Shown in pieces: positions 8,542 through 18,767 of a DNA stretch of 42,308 nt. The notes beneath the pieces are model-generated. The model saw only the letters and a list, made by a program, of their open reading frames with translations, was not told where the DNA came from and made no database searches. This DNA is from PVC group bacterium (GTDB lineage Bacteria; Verrucomicrobiota; Kiritimatiellia; SLAD01), in assembly GCA_003562335.1 (NCBI GenBank), contig PWVE01000198.1, positions 1-42,308 of the forward strand, written 5' to 3'. Positions within the stretch are counted from its first letter, which is position 1. Each line of letters starts with the position of its first letter. Both the position numbers and the translations under genes were made by a program.

Positions 8542-9417
8542 ATGAGAATGAAACCACATGCTGGCTATTGGGGCGCTTGTTTGGCCTTGTGCGGAGGACT
8601 CACCGCAGGGGCGATGGCAAGCGAGATGCAACCGACGTCCCGGGCTTTGATCGAGCTGGATCGCACCCCCGGCTGGAACTTGGGCGGGCGGCTGCAATTA
8701 GGCCGGCGCGCGCTGGATGCGGACGGTGCCCCCCTCCAAGTAAACGCGAGCCATGCTACCGTGCGCATTGGCGTGCGGCCACTGCCCATGTTGCACGTCT
8801 GGGGCGAATTGGGAGCGGGCCAGGCCGAGCGCCGGGGCCGGTTTCTGTCGCCGGACGGCACGGACGACGAAACGCTGCGCTACGAAGAAGACGGCAAGGG
8901 AAGCAGCGGACTGGTATGGGGCGCGGGTGCGGGCCTATCCATTTTTGAATACGTGCTGCGTTCGTCACCGGTGTTCGGGCACCAGGAGTCGTTGGCACTG
9001 GACCTGCTCGGCACCTATCGCGTTGCGCAATCCGACTTGCCCGCGTTGCGCCGCTTCCGTTATGACCCGGCCACGGCGGACTATATCCCTGACCCGGGCG
9101 CGGCTGGCGACGGCAGCGATATCCGTTTACGGTGGAAGGATGCCCGGATTGCCGCCCTCTTTATCTACCGGTTAAACCGCAAGGCCGAAGTGGTCTGGCG
9201 CGGCTATGAACCCACCAGCTATGCGTTGCGGGGCGGTCCACTCTACATGCGGACCACCGGGACTTACGGCGGCGCAAACGTAAGGGAAGCCCACGATTTC
9301 GGTGCTTGGCTGGGATTCGACGCCCGATTTCCCAGCGGTTGGCTGGGGCGGGTCGATGTCCAGTTGATGCATGATGACGATCGCGAAGTGGCCTTGAGCG
9401 TTCATCGCTTTTTCTGA
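8542..9417 (+). CDS. exported outer-membrane beta-barrel-like protein
   Basis: Signal-like N-terminus and a terminal aromatic residue (HRFF), consistent with an OM beta-signal. Confidence 0.5.
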   Translation: MRMKPHAGYWGACLALCGGLTAGAMASEMQPTSRALIELDRTPGWNLGGRLQLGRRALDADGAPLQVNASHATVRIGVRPLPMLHVWGELGAGQAERRGRFLSPDGTDDETLRYEEDGKGSSGLVWGAGAGLSIFEYVLRSSPVFGHQESLALDLLGTYRVAQSDLPALRRFRYDPATADYIPDPGAAGDGSDIRLRWKDARIAALFIYRLNRKAEVVWRGYEPTSYALRGGPLYMRTTGTYGGANVREAHDFGAWLGFDARFPSGWLGRVDVQLMHDDDREVALSVHRFF

Positions 9418-9418
9418 G

Positions 9419-10030
9419 ATGAGCGTGCTCGAACCACTCGCAGAATGCATTGCCCGTCTGAGCCGGTTACCGGGGGTGGGCCGCCGTTCCGCCGAACGCA
9501 TGGTATACCGTTTGGCGACCGGGCCGGCCTCGTTGACCCACGACTTGATTCAGGCGCTGCAAAACCTCCAGGCACACGTCACGCGCTGTACGCGTTGTGG
9601 AAACCTGACGCTGGTGGAGCAAAACCCCTGCGCCATCTGTGCCGACCCCCGGCGCAACGCGCGCTGGTTGTGTGTGGTACCGGATGCGGCCGCCATTGCA
9701 TCCATCGAATCAACCGGCGCGTTCCAAGGTGTCTATCATTGCTTGCAAGGCAAACTTTCCCCTATGCAAGGCCAGGACGTGCCGCCCCCCAAAGTCGCGG
9801 CACTGCTGGACCGTATCCGTCAGGAAAAGATTACGGAAGTCCTGTTGGCGTTTGACAGCGATGTCGAGAGCGATGCCACAGCGTCCTATCTCCACGCCCA
9901 ACTGGCGGCGGCCGGCGTAACGGTCACTCAATTGGCGTTTGGCCTGCCGGCTGGCAGTGGACTGGCCTACTCGGATCCCGTTACACTGGCCCGCGCTTTG
10001 CACGGGCGACAAACCTACGGGACCGATTAA
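9419..10030 (+). CDS. recR: recombination protein RecR
   Basis: LARLPGVGRRSAERMVYRL-type helix-hairpin-helix, CTRCGNLTLVEQNPCAIC zinc motif, TOPRIM region, C-terminal DPVTLARALHGRQ. Confidence 0.93.
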   Translation: MSVLEPLAECIARLSRLPGVGRRSAERMVYRLATGPASLTHDLIQALQNLQAHVTRCTRCGNLTLVEQNPCAICADPRRNARWLCVVPDAAAIASIESTGAFQGVYHCLQGKLSPMQGQDVPPPKVAALLDRIRQEKITEVLLAFDSDVESDATASYLHAQLAAAGVTVTQLAFGLPAGSGLAYSDPVTLARALHGRQTYGTD

Positions 10031-10479
10031 CCGTAGCTTTTGCGGTAGCGCGTCTTGTTTTCGCTGGAGGGACGGTCGGCGGCCGGCGTCTCCAGCGGTT
10101 GGGACGCATCGGCTTGACCAGCCGGTTTATCGTCCGGCGTAGGCTGGCCGGCATCGGCGGAGGCCGCCGTTGACGCTGATTTTCCGGCGTCCTTGGACGT
10201 GGCCTTCGCTTGGGCGGCTTCCACATACTGGAAGCGCAGCATCGTCAAACTTTCCGTCAACAGCTTGGCTTCGCTCTCGTCCAGATTGCCTTTTGTTTTG
10301 GCGCTCAGCATATCCAGTATATCAATCATATGCTGGGCACCTTCCAATTGAACCGGCGTTCGCTGGCCGTTAGGATCGGGTACTTGCCCCAATTGTTGCA
10401 GCGCCGACGTGGCGATCATAATCACCAATTGACCAAACGCCGACGGCGGCTCCTGCGATTGTGTGGTGGTTGCAGCCAT
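10027..10479 (-). CDS. DUF1844 domain protein
   Basis: FGQLVIMIATSALQQLG...LEGAQHMIDILDMLSAKTKGNLDESEAKLLTESLTMLRFQYVEA. Start at MAATTT with an upstream AAAGGAA. Confidence 0.8.
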   Translation of the reverse strand: MAATTTQSQEPPSAFGQLVIMIATSALQQLGQVPDPNGQRTPVQLEGAQHMIDILDMLSAKTKGNLDESEAKLLTESLTMLRFQYVEAAQAKATSKDAGKSASTAASADAGQPTPDDKPAGQADASQPLETPAADRPSSENKTRYRKSYG

Positions 10480-10667
10480 AATGATTCCTTTCTTATTTGA
10501 TTCGATTCGATACGCTCGTGCCGTAACTATACAGAGATACTCGCAGCGGGAACAACGGAAAAAATGTGGCGATTTTAATCTTGTTTTTTTTGCACAATGT
10601 TTCATCATCTTCGCCAAGTGAGGCTGATGGGCAGCCTCGGTGTGTGGTTAAACCCAGGAGGTAAAGG

Positions 10668-11312
10668 ATGAAGCAAGTGAGATTGATAGGTTCGAGTGTG
10701 GCTATCGCGTTGTTGGTTGGAGTAATGCAGGCGGGTGCCGTGCTAACATTGCCTATCGCGGACGACGCGGACACGGCGGCTGGCCTGATGCGCATAGGCG
10801 GCGGCGTGACACTGGAAAGTGACATTAATCTGTACGGTGGCCGGTTCACTTACGGCGTAGCCGATGGCATCGCGCTATTCGGTGGAGCCGGTTTGGTCGA
10901 TCCGGACGGAATGGACAGCGAGCCCTACTTACAGTTGGGCGGTCAATTTAAACTGCCGGTTTACGATCTGCCGATGGATTTGGCCGTGCGCGCCGGTTTC
11001 GGCTATGTGAGCTTCTCCGAGCGGGATCATGGGGTCAAATACGATCTGGATGTATGGATGATCAACGCCGGTTTGTTGGCCAGCTGGGACTTGGACGTCG
11101 TGACCGTATACGGTTTTGGTGGTATCAGTTACCAGAATTTTGACGAAACCGTATCCGGTGACGGTATGCGCTTTAGCCATGACGACTCCGAAACAGAATT
11201 GGCTATCGGCGGTGGCGTGATCTTCCCGCTGGATGATTCGATCTCTTTTTATGGCGAATTAATGCACATCGATGAACTATTCATCAGCTTAGGTGGTCGT
11301 TTCGATTTCTAA
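10668..11312 (+). CDS. small outer-membrane beta-barrel protein
   Basis: Signal peptide, alternating amphipathic strands, C-terminal GGRFDF; AGGAGGT RBS just upstream. Confidence 0.6.
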   Translation: MKQVRLIGSSVAIALLVGVMQAGAVLTLPIADDADTAAGLMRIGGGVTLESDINLYGGRFTYGVADGIALFGGAGLVDPDGMDSEPYLQLGGQFKLPVYDLPMDLAVRAGFGYVSFSERDHGVKYDLDVWMINAGLLASWDLDVVTVYGFGGISYQNFDETVSGDGMRFSHDDSETELAIGGGVIFPLDDSISFYGELMHIDELFISLGGRFDF

Positions 11313-11365
11313 GTCGGCGCTAAACAGCGCGAATGGCTTGCCGGTCGGCAGGCCATGATGGATGT

Positions 11366-11407
11366 GCCGGCCGGCTGGGAATGTACCCGGCCGGCCGGTT
11401 CTTTTTT
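11366..11407 (+). terminator. intrinsic terminator
   Basis: CCGGCCGGCTGGG / CCCGGCCGGCCGG stem with one G-T pair, followed by TTCTTTTTT. Confidence 0.8.
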
Positions 11408-11427
11408 GCCCTTGTTGTGCTACCAAT

Positions 11428-13401
11428 ATGACACGGACCACCTACAAACTGAATCACGATTGGGAGTTTGTGCGGCGCAAGGCGTCGCGCACCTGGTTAC
11501 GCGGGGCACCGGGGCAGGCCAATGTGGACCTGCCGCATACCTGGAACGAACAGGACAGCTTCCAGGACGGTGTTCATTATTACCAAGGCTGGGGCAGTTA
11601 TCGACGCACGTTTCAAGTGGATCAGGTGGCGGATGGCTCCGCTGAGACCGTCTGGCGACTACGCTCGCACGGTTTCTACGGCACGGGCGAAGTCTGGTGG
11701 AACGGTCACCGGGTCGCCACCTTCGACGGCCAATACATCGGCTTGGATCTCGACGTCACCTCTTGGCTTGATCCTGCGCGCGAAAACCAGGTGGCCATTC
11801 GCTTGACCAATCGCTGCCATTCATCCGTATTGCCGGGGATCAAGGTCCCTGACTTCCTGCTCTATGGCGGGTTGAGCGGCGGGTTGTGGCTGGAGCAGTT
11901 ACCGGCTACCCATATCAAAACGAATTCCACGCAAATTAAGTACCGTTTTATGACAGAGGACGCCGTCGAAGTGCAGCTACGCTGTCGCCTTTCCAAGCAG
12001 GTCCCGCAGACCTGCCAAGTGGCTTGGCAGATTATCGACGCAGACGGACAGAGGGTCGCGGAATCCGCTCCGCAACCCGGCAAGGATAACGAATTCGTTG
12101 CTGCGTTGCGATTGGATGGGGTGCGCCGCTGGGATGTCGACGACCCTTACCGCTACACGGTCATCACCACCCTGTGGCAGAACGATCAGACACTGGACGA
12201 AATATCGCGGTCGATCGGCTTTCGCACGGCCGAATTCCGGCCCGACGAAGGGTTCTTCCTGAATGGTCGTCGTTTGCCACTACGCGGAGTGAACCGCCAC
12301 GAGCGCATGCCCGGTTTCGGTAGCGCTGTGCCACCATGGTTGCATCGCGAGGACGCGGAGTTGATCAAGGCGATCGGACTCAATTTTGTGCGCTGTTCGC
12401 ATTATCCGCAACATCCCGCCTTTCTGGACGCATGCGATGCACTGGGCATTTTGGTCTATGCCGAGATTGCCAGTTGGAAAAGTGTGCGGGGCGGGGCGTG
12501 GCTGCGCCGGGCTGAGCGTCAAATGCGGACGATGGTGTTGCGCGACCGGCATCATCCTTCCGTCATCTTGTGGGGCATGGGCAACGAGGGACAGCATCGC
12601 CGTGCCTATCAGCGGTTATACACCCTGTGCAAGGTGTTGGACCCTGAGCGCGCAGTGACCTATGCCGAAAATCACCTCTACCGTGCGCGTCGTTGCCGGG
12701 TGGTTGGCCTGCCGGATGTGTGGGGGCTCAATTACGAATTCGAGGCGTTACCCGCCGGTTGCGATGCCGCGCGCCAACGATGCGTGGTGGTGACCGAAAG
12801 TTCCGACTGCCCATGGGCGCAGCGTGGACTAGGCGATGCTGAACAGCATCAATGGTCTGTCATTCAGCGCGATCTGGAAGCGATGGGTGCACCACCTTAT
12901 CTAGCCGGTTTTGCGCTGTGGAGCTACAACGATTATGCCACCTTGCGACGGGGCAACTTCCGACGTCATTCCGGGGTGGTGGATGCCTGGCGCATACCCA
13001 AATGGGCGGCTTACCAACTGGCCGAAAAATACGGTGGCTCGCTAGCAACCCGTAGTCCGCAGTGGATTCCCGTTACGGCGGATGCGGAGGGGCGCATTGA
13101 ACTCCAACCGGAACAGGAATACTTGGACGCGACTGCCCGCACCACTCTGGGGATACGGGTGCGGCTGGTTGACGCGGCGGGGCGGTTACTCGATTGGCAG
13201 GGGGTATTGACGGCGCAGGTGGCGGGACCGGCCCGGCTACGGGCCTATGCCGCTGACGGACGGCTGGATGTGGCGCATGGGCAAGGCCGACTGTTTGTTA
13301 CCGCCACCGGACCGACCGGCCTCGTCCGCGTAACCGTTACAGGTGGCCACTGGAAGACTGGCTCGGTTCAAATTCATGCGGGGCGCGGCATGGGGATTTG
13401 A
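11428..13401 (+). CDS. glycoside hydrolase family 2 (beta-galactosidase-like)
   Basis: GH2 motifs LRGVNRHERMPGFG, acid/base WGMGNEGQ, nucleophile region VVTESSDCPW. Start set after the terminator at MTRTTYK. Confidence 0.88.
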   Translation: MTRTTYKLNHDWEFVRRKASRTWLRGAPGQANVDLPHTWNEQDSFQDGVHYYQGWGSYRRTFQVDQVADGSAETVWRLRSHGFYGTGEVWWNGHRVATFDGQYIGLDLDVTSWLDPARENQVAIRLTNRCHSSVLPGIKVPDFLLYGGLSGGLWLEQLPATHIKTNSTQIKYRFMTEDAVEVQLRCRLSKQVPQTCQVAWQIIDADGQRVAESAPQPGKDNEFVAALRLDGVRRWDVDDPYRYTVITTLWQNDQTLDEISRSIGFRTAEFRPDEGFFLNGRRLPLRGVNRHERMPGFGSAVPPWLHREDAELIKAIGLNFVRCSHYPQHPAFLDACDALGILVYAEIASWKSVRGGAWLRRAERQMRTMVLRDRHHPSVILWGMGNEGQHRRAYQRLYTLCKVLDPERAVTYAENHLYRARRCRVVGLPDVWGLNYEFEALPAGCDAARQRCVVVTESSDCPWAQRGLGDAEQHQWSVIQRDLEAMGAPPYLAGFALWSYNDYATLRRGNFRRHSGVVDAWRIPKWAAYQLAEKYGGSLATRSPQWIPVTADAEGRIELQPEQEYLDATARTTLGIRVRLVDAAGRLLDWQGVLTAQVAGPARLRAYAADGRLDVAHGQGRLFVTATGPTGLVRVTVTGGHWKTGSVQIHAGRGMGI

Positions 13402-13444
13402 TTTGATTTATGGCGGGGTTCCCGTATAGGATGTGACATGAATT

Positions 13445-13741
13445 ATGGCGGCAGCACATTCCAAAGAGTCGGCGCGTTTAGTCTGGCGAGTCGGCGGGCG
13501 CGTGCAGGGGGTGGGCTTTCGGTTTACCGCTCAAGCGTTGGCGGCTTCTTTCGATGTCGCCGGGTTTGTGCGCAATGAATGGGACGGCAGCGTGTATATG
13601 GAAATTGAAGGGTTGCGTCAGGAAGTGGAGAACTACGTAGCGGAAATTTACCGGTCGCGGCTGGGTCGGTATATCCAACAGGATGATCGATCATGGCAAG
13701 CGGCCACCGGGAGCTTTCACGGGTTTGAAATCCGACACTAA
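13445..13741 (+). CDS. acyP: acylphosphatase
   Basis: GRVQGVGFRFTAQALA and GFVRNEWDGSVYMEIEG motifs. Confidence 0.88.
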   Translation: MAAAHSKESARLVWRVGGRVQGVGFRFTAQALAASFDVAGFVRNEWDGSVYMEIEGLRQEVENYVAEIYRSRLGRYIQQDDRSWQAATGSFHGFEIRH

Positions 13742-13756
13742 TCCAAACTAGCTAGC

Positions 13757-14479
13757 ATGAAATACGCCATTCTAGGAGATATCCACGCTAATTTTGAGGC
13801 CTTGCAAGCGGTGCTGGCCGATGCCCGTAAGAACGGGGTGACGCATTACGTTAGCCTGGGGGATATTGTCGGTTACAATGCCAGCCCGGTAGAGTGCCTG
13901 GAAACGGTACGTGAATTGAATTGTCCGGTTGTACGCGGCAACCATGACCACTACTGTGCCGGTGACGACAAGCTGGAGGGCTTTCATCCAGTGGCGGCGG
14001 ATGTCGTGGACTGGACCCGACGCCAGTTATCGCGGGAACAGCGTGATTTCCTGGGCAGTCTTAAATATGTGACACGTGTTGAAACCTTTACGATTGTGCA
14101 CAGCACCTTGGATACCCCGGAGATGTGGGGGTACGTGCTGGATAAGTTGGAAGCGGACGCCAGTTTTGCCTATCAAAGCACCAGCCTCTGCTTCTATGGA
14201 CACACGCATGTGCCACTGGCCTTCGAGAAAACGGATCGGGTACGGTCCGGCTTCTATTCCAAGGTCAAGATCACCCTGGGCCGCAAGTATTTTATCAATG
14301 TGGGCAGTGTGGGCCAGCCGCGCGATGGTGATCCGCGGGCGGCGTATGTGACATTCGATTTGATCAATAACCTGGTGGAATTGCATCGTGTGCCGTACGA
14401 CTTCCGCATCACACAGAAAAAAATCCGGGATGCCGGCTTACCGGACCGTGTCGCGTCGCGGTTGGCGGTGGGACGCTGA
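13757..14479 (+). CDS. metallophosphoesterase, YfcE/MJ0936-like
   Basis: GDIHANFEALQAVL, SLGDIVGYNASP, VRGNHDHY, YGHTHVP motifs. Confidence 0.9.
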   Translation: MKYAILGDIHANFEALQAVLADARKNGVTHYVSLGDIVGYNASPVECLETVRELNCPVVRGNHDHYCAGDDKLEGFHPVAADVVDWTRRQLSREQRDFLGSLKYVTRVETFTIVHSTLDTPEMWGYVLDKLEADASFAYQSTSLCFYGHTHVPLAFEKTDRVRSGFYSKVKITLGRKYFINVGSVGQPRDGDPRAAYVTFDLINNLVELHRVPYDFRITQKKIRDAGLPDRVASRLAVGR

Positions 14480-14495
14480 TCGAGGGTATATAAAT

Positions 14496-15317
14496 ATGAA
14501 ACACATCAGGTATACAGGTCTATGGGTGGCATTGGTTTGGTTGCTTGCGGCCCTCCCATCGAGCTTCGCCCAGATCGAGGTGAGCTTGCGTCTGGAGCAC
14601 TCACGCACGATTCGCTATGAGCCGGTGGTGATTGAGGTGCGGGTGCGCAACAACAGCGGGCGGGAGTTGGTGCTCGGAGGCGACGAGCCTACGGCGCAGC
14701 TTTGGCTGGAGGTGGAACAGGGGCCGGGGAAAATGCTACGGCCACAGGAGCCCGAGTTGGTGCTGACACCTTGGGTCATCCCGGCCGGCGAGGCCGACCG
14801 TCGCCGATTTCGCGCCAGCCGGGTTTATGATATGCGAGGGCTGGGGCCGTACACGATGTGGCTGCGAATGGAGGTGGCGGGGCGCTCGCTTGCTTCCAAT
14901 CGGGCTTTTTTGGACGTGGTGCCGGGATTGGAGTTGCAGCGTGTGGTGGGCGAAGTTGCGCCCAATACCGCAAAGCAGCGGGTGTACCGCCTGATGACGC
15001 TCAACCGGGACCGTGCCGAACACATTTTTCTACGAATCGACGATGAAGATCGCAACGTCTGCTATGCCGTCCTGCATCTAGGACGACTGGTCCGGGTCTA
15101 CCCCCCACAGATGCGGGTGGACCGTAAACACCGGATCACCGTATTGCATCAAGCGGCACCCGGCCGCTATTTTTATCAAGTCTTCAAACCGGGCGGAGAG
15201 GAAGTGACGCGGCGCGTTTATCTAAGCGAGAACCCCAACGTGCGACTGGTGCCGACTGAAGATGGGCGCTATATCGTCTCAGGCGCCACGTCCAGCTCCG
15301 GCTCCTTCACCCCTTGA
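14496..15317 (+). CDS. exported hypothetical protein
   Basis: Signal peptide MKHIRYTGLWVALVWLLAALPSSFAQ followed by Ig-like beta-rich sequence. Confidence 0.65.
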   Translation: MKHIRYTGLWVALVWLLAALPSSFAQIEVSLRLEHSRTIRYEPVVIEVRVRNNSGRELVLGGDEPTAQLWLEVEQGPGKMLRPQEPELVLTPWVIPAGEADRRRFRASRVYDMRGLGPYTMWLRMEVAGRSLASNRAFLDVVPGLELQRVVGEVAPNTAKQRVYRLMTLNRDRAEHIFLRIDDEDRNVCYAVLHLGRLVRVYPPQMRVDRKHRITVLHQAAPGRYFYQVFKPGGEEVTRRVYLSENPNVRLVPTEDGRYIVSGATSSSGSFTP

Positions 15318-15350
15318 AGCTGAGCGATTTCGTGGTACCTTGGCAGTGCT

Positions 15351-15569
15351 ATGGCCTCAATACTCGCCTATACTGTACTCACCATTGTTATTATCGGGCT
15401 CTGCCTGCTGGGGATGTCCGTCGGGCTCATTTTCCGCGATAAGACGTTTCGCGCTTGTGGTAACGCCGCACGTGATTTCGATGGCGAGCCGATTCAGTGT
15501 GCGGCGTGCGGCGGGCAAGGTGACCCCAAAACATGTCGCCGTAAACGCCACCCGAACGAAACCTGCTGA
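15351..15569 (+). CDS. small single-TM protein with C-terminal Cys cluster (NqrM-like architecture)
   Basis: MASILAYTVLTIVIIGLCLLGMSVGLIFRDKTFRACGN...CAACGGQGDPKTC. Confidence 0.6.
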   Translation: MASILAYTVLTIVIIGLCLLGMSVGLIFRDKTFRACGNAARDFDGEPIQCAACGGQGDPKTCRRKRHPNETC

Positions 15570-15629
15570 GCAGTGCGGGCTGCGGATGGCAGGGGTCGCA
15601 CCCTTGCGGGTGCCGTCCAACCCCGCTAT

Positions 15630-16280
15630 TTAGGCCACTTGCTGGTTGAGTTGCTGGACCCGGGGATAAAGGTTCCGTCCCGGGCAGAGGGTCTGTCCGA
15701 GATCGATATGCCCGAAGATTTGGCCCCCGGCAATTTGGTAGCGTCGCCGCATAAGCTGAACCAAGTGTTGCATGGCTTGCAATTGTGAGCGCGGGGGACG
15801 TTGCTGTTCAAAGTTCCCCAGCAGCGCAATCCCGATATTGTGTTCGTTCTGTCCCGATACATGTGCACCCCAGTAAGCCAATGAACGGCCTTCCCAGACG
15901 CGCCCGGCGGGATCGATCAGAAAATGATAGCCCACGTCACCAAATCGCAGGCGCAGGTGGTGGTTTAAAATGCCATCCAGACAATTCACGGCGGCTCCTT
16001 CGGTGGTGCCGCGCATAACCTCACCCGTATGATGAAGGGTAATACGGTTATACGTATTCAGATTGGCGGCGCGCAGGCGTGACGGGGCCGGGGCAATCAC
16101 GGTCCACTCGTGCCGCCGTCGCAGTGGCAAATGTTGGGCGATGAATCGCAGATCAACTGTTGGTGATTGGGGTGCCGTACGCGCAGCAGCCACGCCCGCG
16201 CCGCTATACAGCACCGGGGCCGCACAGCAAAGCCGTCGCAAAAAGGCACGGCGATCAATAAATGAGGCCTCAATCGTCAT
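15630..16280 (-). CDS. N-acetylmuramoyl-L-alanine amidase (PGRP/amidase_2), possible Tat signal
   Basis: ITLHHTGEVMRGTT, YHFLIDPAGRVWEGRSLAYWGAHVSGQNEHNIGIALLGNFE, FGHIDLGQTLCPGRNL; N-terminal RRAFLRRL. Confidence 0.88.
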   Translation of the reverse strand: MTIEASFIDRRAFLRRLCCAAPVLYSGAGVAAARTAPQSPTVDLRFIAQHLPLRRRHEWTVIAPAPSRLRAANLNTYNRITLHHTGEVMRGTTEGAAVNCLDGILNHHLRLRFGDVGYHFLIDPAGRVWEGRSLAYWGAHVSGQNEHNIGIALLGNFEQQRPPRSQLQAMQHLVQLMRRRYQIAGGQIFGHIDLGQTLCPGRNLYPRVQQLNQQVA

Positions 16281-16350
16281 AATGGAAGCGGACGGTACAC
16301 AAAAAACGACAAGGGATCAAGTAGGGAAATCGGCGGGACAAAATAGCACC

Positions 16351-17427
16351 TTATTCTGCGGTGGGTTCGGCCTCCCCCATGACCTCCCGTACGATCTCGG
16401 CTACCGCCTCGGGGGTAACGGGGACCTCTTCCAGTCGGTGCAGCTGAAAATATAACACATTGCTGATAGACTCGTCGGAGTCCAATGGCTGTTCAATGCT
16501 ACGGGTTTCCAATTCAATATATCGGTTCGGACCGGTGTTAGCATACAGCTCGATGGTGCATGCTCCTGCGGGATAGGTGCCTTCGCCATCACGGGGTTCC
16601 GCGCGCAGCGTGAATAGCGTGTCGCCCTTGATCGCCGCGATCCACTGCCGGGGGGAATCAACGCCAATTTTATGTTCGCTCTCTCCAGCTTGGTAAACCC
16701 AGACCTCGCCGTGGCGAGTGAGAATCGTGTAGTCCGGTGCTTCGTTCATCAGTACACGATACCCTTTATCAAAAGCGGTATCTTCGTCGACCGGCAGAAT
16801 GCCCCAGTCCGCGGCAGGGAGTTGACTGACTTGCCACAGGGATATGGGAATCTCGGTTGGTGCCACAGCGGTCGCCCGCTGGCGGACTTCAAACCGGCCA
16901 TTGGCCGCATCGAGCACCACAGTGCGGCTGACCTGGATATTGAGCGGATCCCCGAATTGCTGGGTCATCATGGCGTATTGCTGTCCCTCTTCCGTTTCCC
17001 AGGCGCGTCCGCTCCAGCTGCGGCCGTCAAGTAAGCGGCCGGGTGGCCATGCGTTTTCCTGGAAAAGTGGCCATTGCGGTTGCGGCACCGGCCATAACCA
17101 GTCGCCGCCGTAATTGATCCAGCCGTCCTGTTCGACATCATCCGCTGCCTGCCCAAACCACTGCTCGTCCAAGCGCAACAGATTTGGCCCATCGCGCCAA
17201 GACACATGGGCAATGCGTCCAATTTCGGGCACGACCACCACCTCCAGCACCTCGTTGGCAATCCGCAACGCATTGGTCCAGCCGTGGAAATCGACGGGCG
17301 CTATGGGGGCCACGGGGACGGGGGCCGCAGCGACCTCTTCAGCCCGCGTGCGGACCGGGTGGATCCAACCGGTCAACAGGAAAACCAGTATCAGCTTGAA
17401 CAAAGGAAGAAAGAAAAGGTTGTACAT
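16351..17427 (-). CDS. exported DUF4380-like protein
   Basis: Signal peptide; ALRIANEVLEVVVVPEIGRIAHVSW...WINYGGDWLWPVPQPQWP pattern. Confidence 0.6.
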   Translation of the reverse strand: MYNLFFLPLFKLILVFLLTGWIHPVRTRAEEVAAAPVPVAPIAPVDFHGWTNALRIANEVLEVVVVPEIGRIAHVSWRDGPNLLRLDEQWFGQAADDVEQDGWINYGGDWLWPVPQPQWPLFQENAWPPGRLLDGRSWSGRAWETEEGQQYAMMTQQFGDPLNIQVSRTVVLDAANGRFEVRQRATAVAPTEIPISLWQVSQLPAADWGILPVDEDTAFDKGYRVLMNEAPDYTILTRHGEVWVYQAGESEHKIGVDSPRQWIAAIKGDTLFTLRAEPRDGEGTYPAGACTIELYANTGPNRYIELETRSIEQPLDSDESISNVLYFQLHRLEEVPVTPEAVAEIVREVMGEAEPTAE

Positions 17428-17465
17428 GCCCCCACCCTACCAGCAACGACGGGGAATAATCAAGA

Positions 17466-18647
17466 CTACTGGTCGAGAAGCGACCGGCCTTTCGACATCG
17501 GGTCGAGTCCGAAGAAATCAGTGATGGTTTGCGCCACATCGTAATAACCCTGTCGTACACCCAGGTCGCGGACCGGGCGACCAGGCTGATAACAGAGGAC
17601 CGGTACATACTCCCGCGTATGGTCCGTACCCTTGAACGTGGGATCATTACCATGATCGGCCGTGATGATTAATAGATCGTCCGCAGCCAGCAAGGGCAGA
17701 TAATCAGCAAAAAACTGGTCGGTCTGCTCCAGCGCAGCAGCATACCCTTGGGGATCTCGCCGGTGCCCGTAGATCATGTCGAAGTCGATGAAATTGGCGA
17801 CAATAAACCCGCCTTCCCGTTCGCGTGTGAAGCGTAGCACCGCTTGCTGCGAGGTTTCGGTATTACCGGTATGGTCCGATTCCGTGATCCCGCGATGGGC
17901 GTAGATGTCTTCAATCTTGCCGACGGCATATACCGGGATACCGGCATCTTTGACTCGTTCCAACACCAGGGGTTCGGTAGGTTCAAACGCATAGTCGCGC
18001 CGTTCATTGGTGCGTTCGAAGGCCCCGGGTGGGCCGGTGAACGGACGCGCAATGACGCGGCCGGTACGGTACGGATCGCACAATTTCCGGGCAATCTCGC
18101 AGGCGCGATAGAGTTCTTTCAACGGGACCACGTCCGTGTGGGCTGCAATTTGAAACACCGAATCGGCACTGGTATAGACGATCCAATCGCCGCTTTCCAT
18201 ATGCGCCGCGCCCAATTCGTCAATGATGGCCGTGCCGCTGGCCGCCTTGTTCCCTAGAATGCCGCGCCCGGTCTGATCTTTGAACGGCTCCAATATTTCC
18301 GCAGGAAAGGAAGGTGATTCAGGCGGGAAAAGACTAAAACCAGGATTCATTTCAATGCCCGCCAGTTCCCAATGGCCCGTGATGGTATCCTTGCCTTCGG
18401 ACACTTCTTGCATGGCCCCGTACGATGCCAGCGGGTTGTCGACAGCCGCCACGCCGCGCAGCGGCTGTCCGTCAGGCAACAGCGCCGGGATGTGGCCCAG
18501 GCCCAATGATTCCAGGCACGGCAGGCTCAAGCCGCCTACCGCTTCCGCGATGTGGGGCAACGTCGCCGCGCCGACATCGTCGTAGGCCGCCGCGTCCGGG
18601 GCCGCTCCTATCCCAACGGAATCCAGCACAATCAACACAGCTCGCAT
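17466..18647 (-). CDS. deoB: phosphopentomutase
   Basis: MRAVLIVLDSVGIGAAPDAAAYDDVGAATLPHIAEA; GKDTITGHWELAG; LIITADHGNDPTFKGTDHTREYVPVL. Confidence 0.95.
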   Translation of the reverse strand: MRAVLIVLDSVGIGAAPDAAAYDDVGAATLPHIAEAVGGLSLPCLESLGLGHIPALLPDGQPLRGVAAVDNPLASYGAMQEVSEGKDTITGHWELAGIEMNPGFSLFPPESPSFPAEILEPFKDQTGRGILGNKAASGTAIIDELGAAHMESGDWIVYTSADSVFQIAAHTDVVPLKELYRACEIARKLCDPYRTGRVIARPFTGPPGAFERTNERRDYAFEPTEPLVLERVKDAGIPVYAVGKIEDIYAHRGITESDHTGNTETSQQAVLRFTREREGGFIVANFIDFDMIYGHRRDPQGYAAALEQTDQFFADYLPLLAADDLLIITADHGNDPTFKGTDHTREYVPVLCYQPGRPVRDLGVRQGYYDVAQTITDFFGLDPMSKGRSLLDQ

Positions 18648-18767
18648 AATGTGTCCTCCAGCGTTAAGACATGTTCATGGAATCCGCCATGCCTATAATC
18701 ACGGCCCGTAACGGGGCGACGAATAGGTCCGCAGCTCTTTCACGGAATCACTCCCTACGTAGACGAT

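Noticed and set aside
11362-11427. Upstream start of the GH2 ORF
   Set aside because: It begins in the terminator hairpin; MTRTTYK at 11428 begins the GH2 sequence.
15598-15613. GCACCC-ttgc-GGGTGC hairpin between convergent genes 15569 and 15630
   Set aside because: Short stem and no T-tract; could be a terminator or repeat remnant but not supportable alone.
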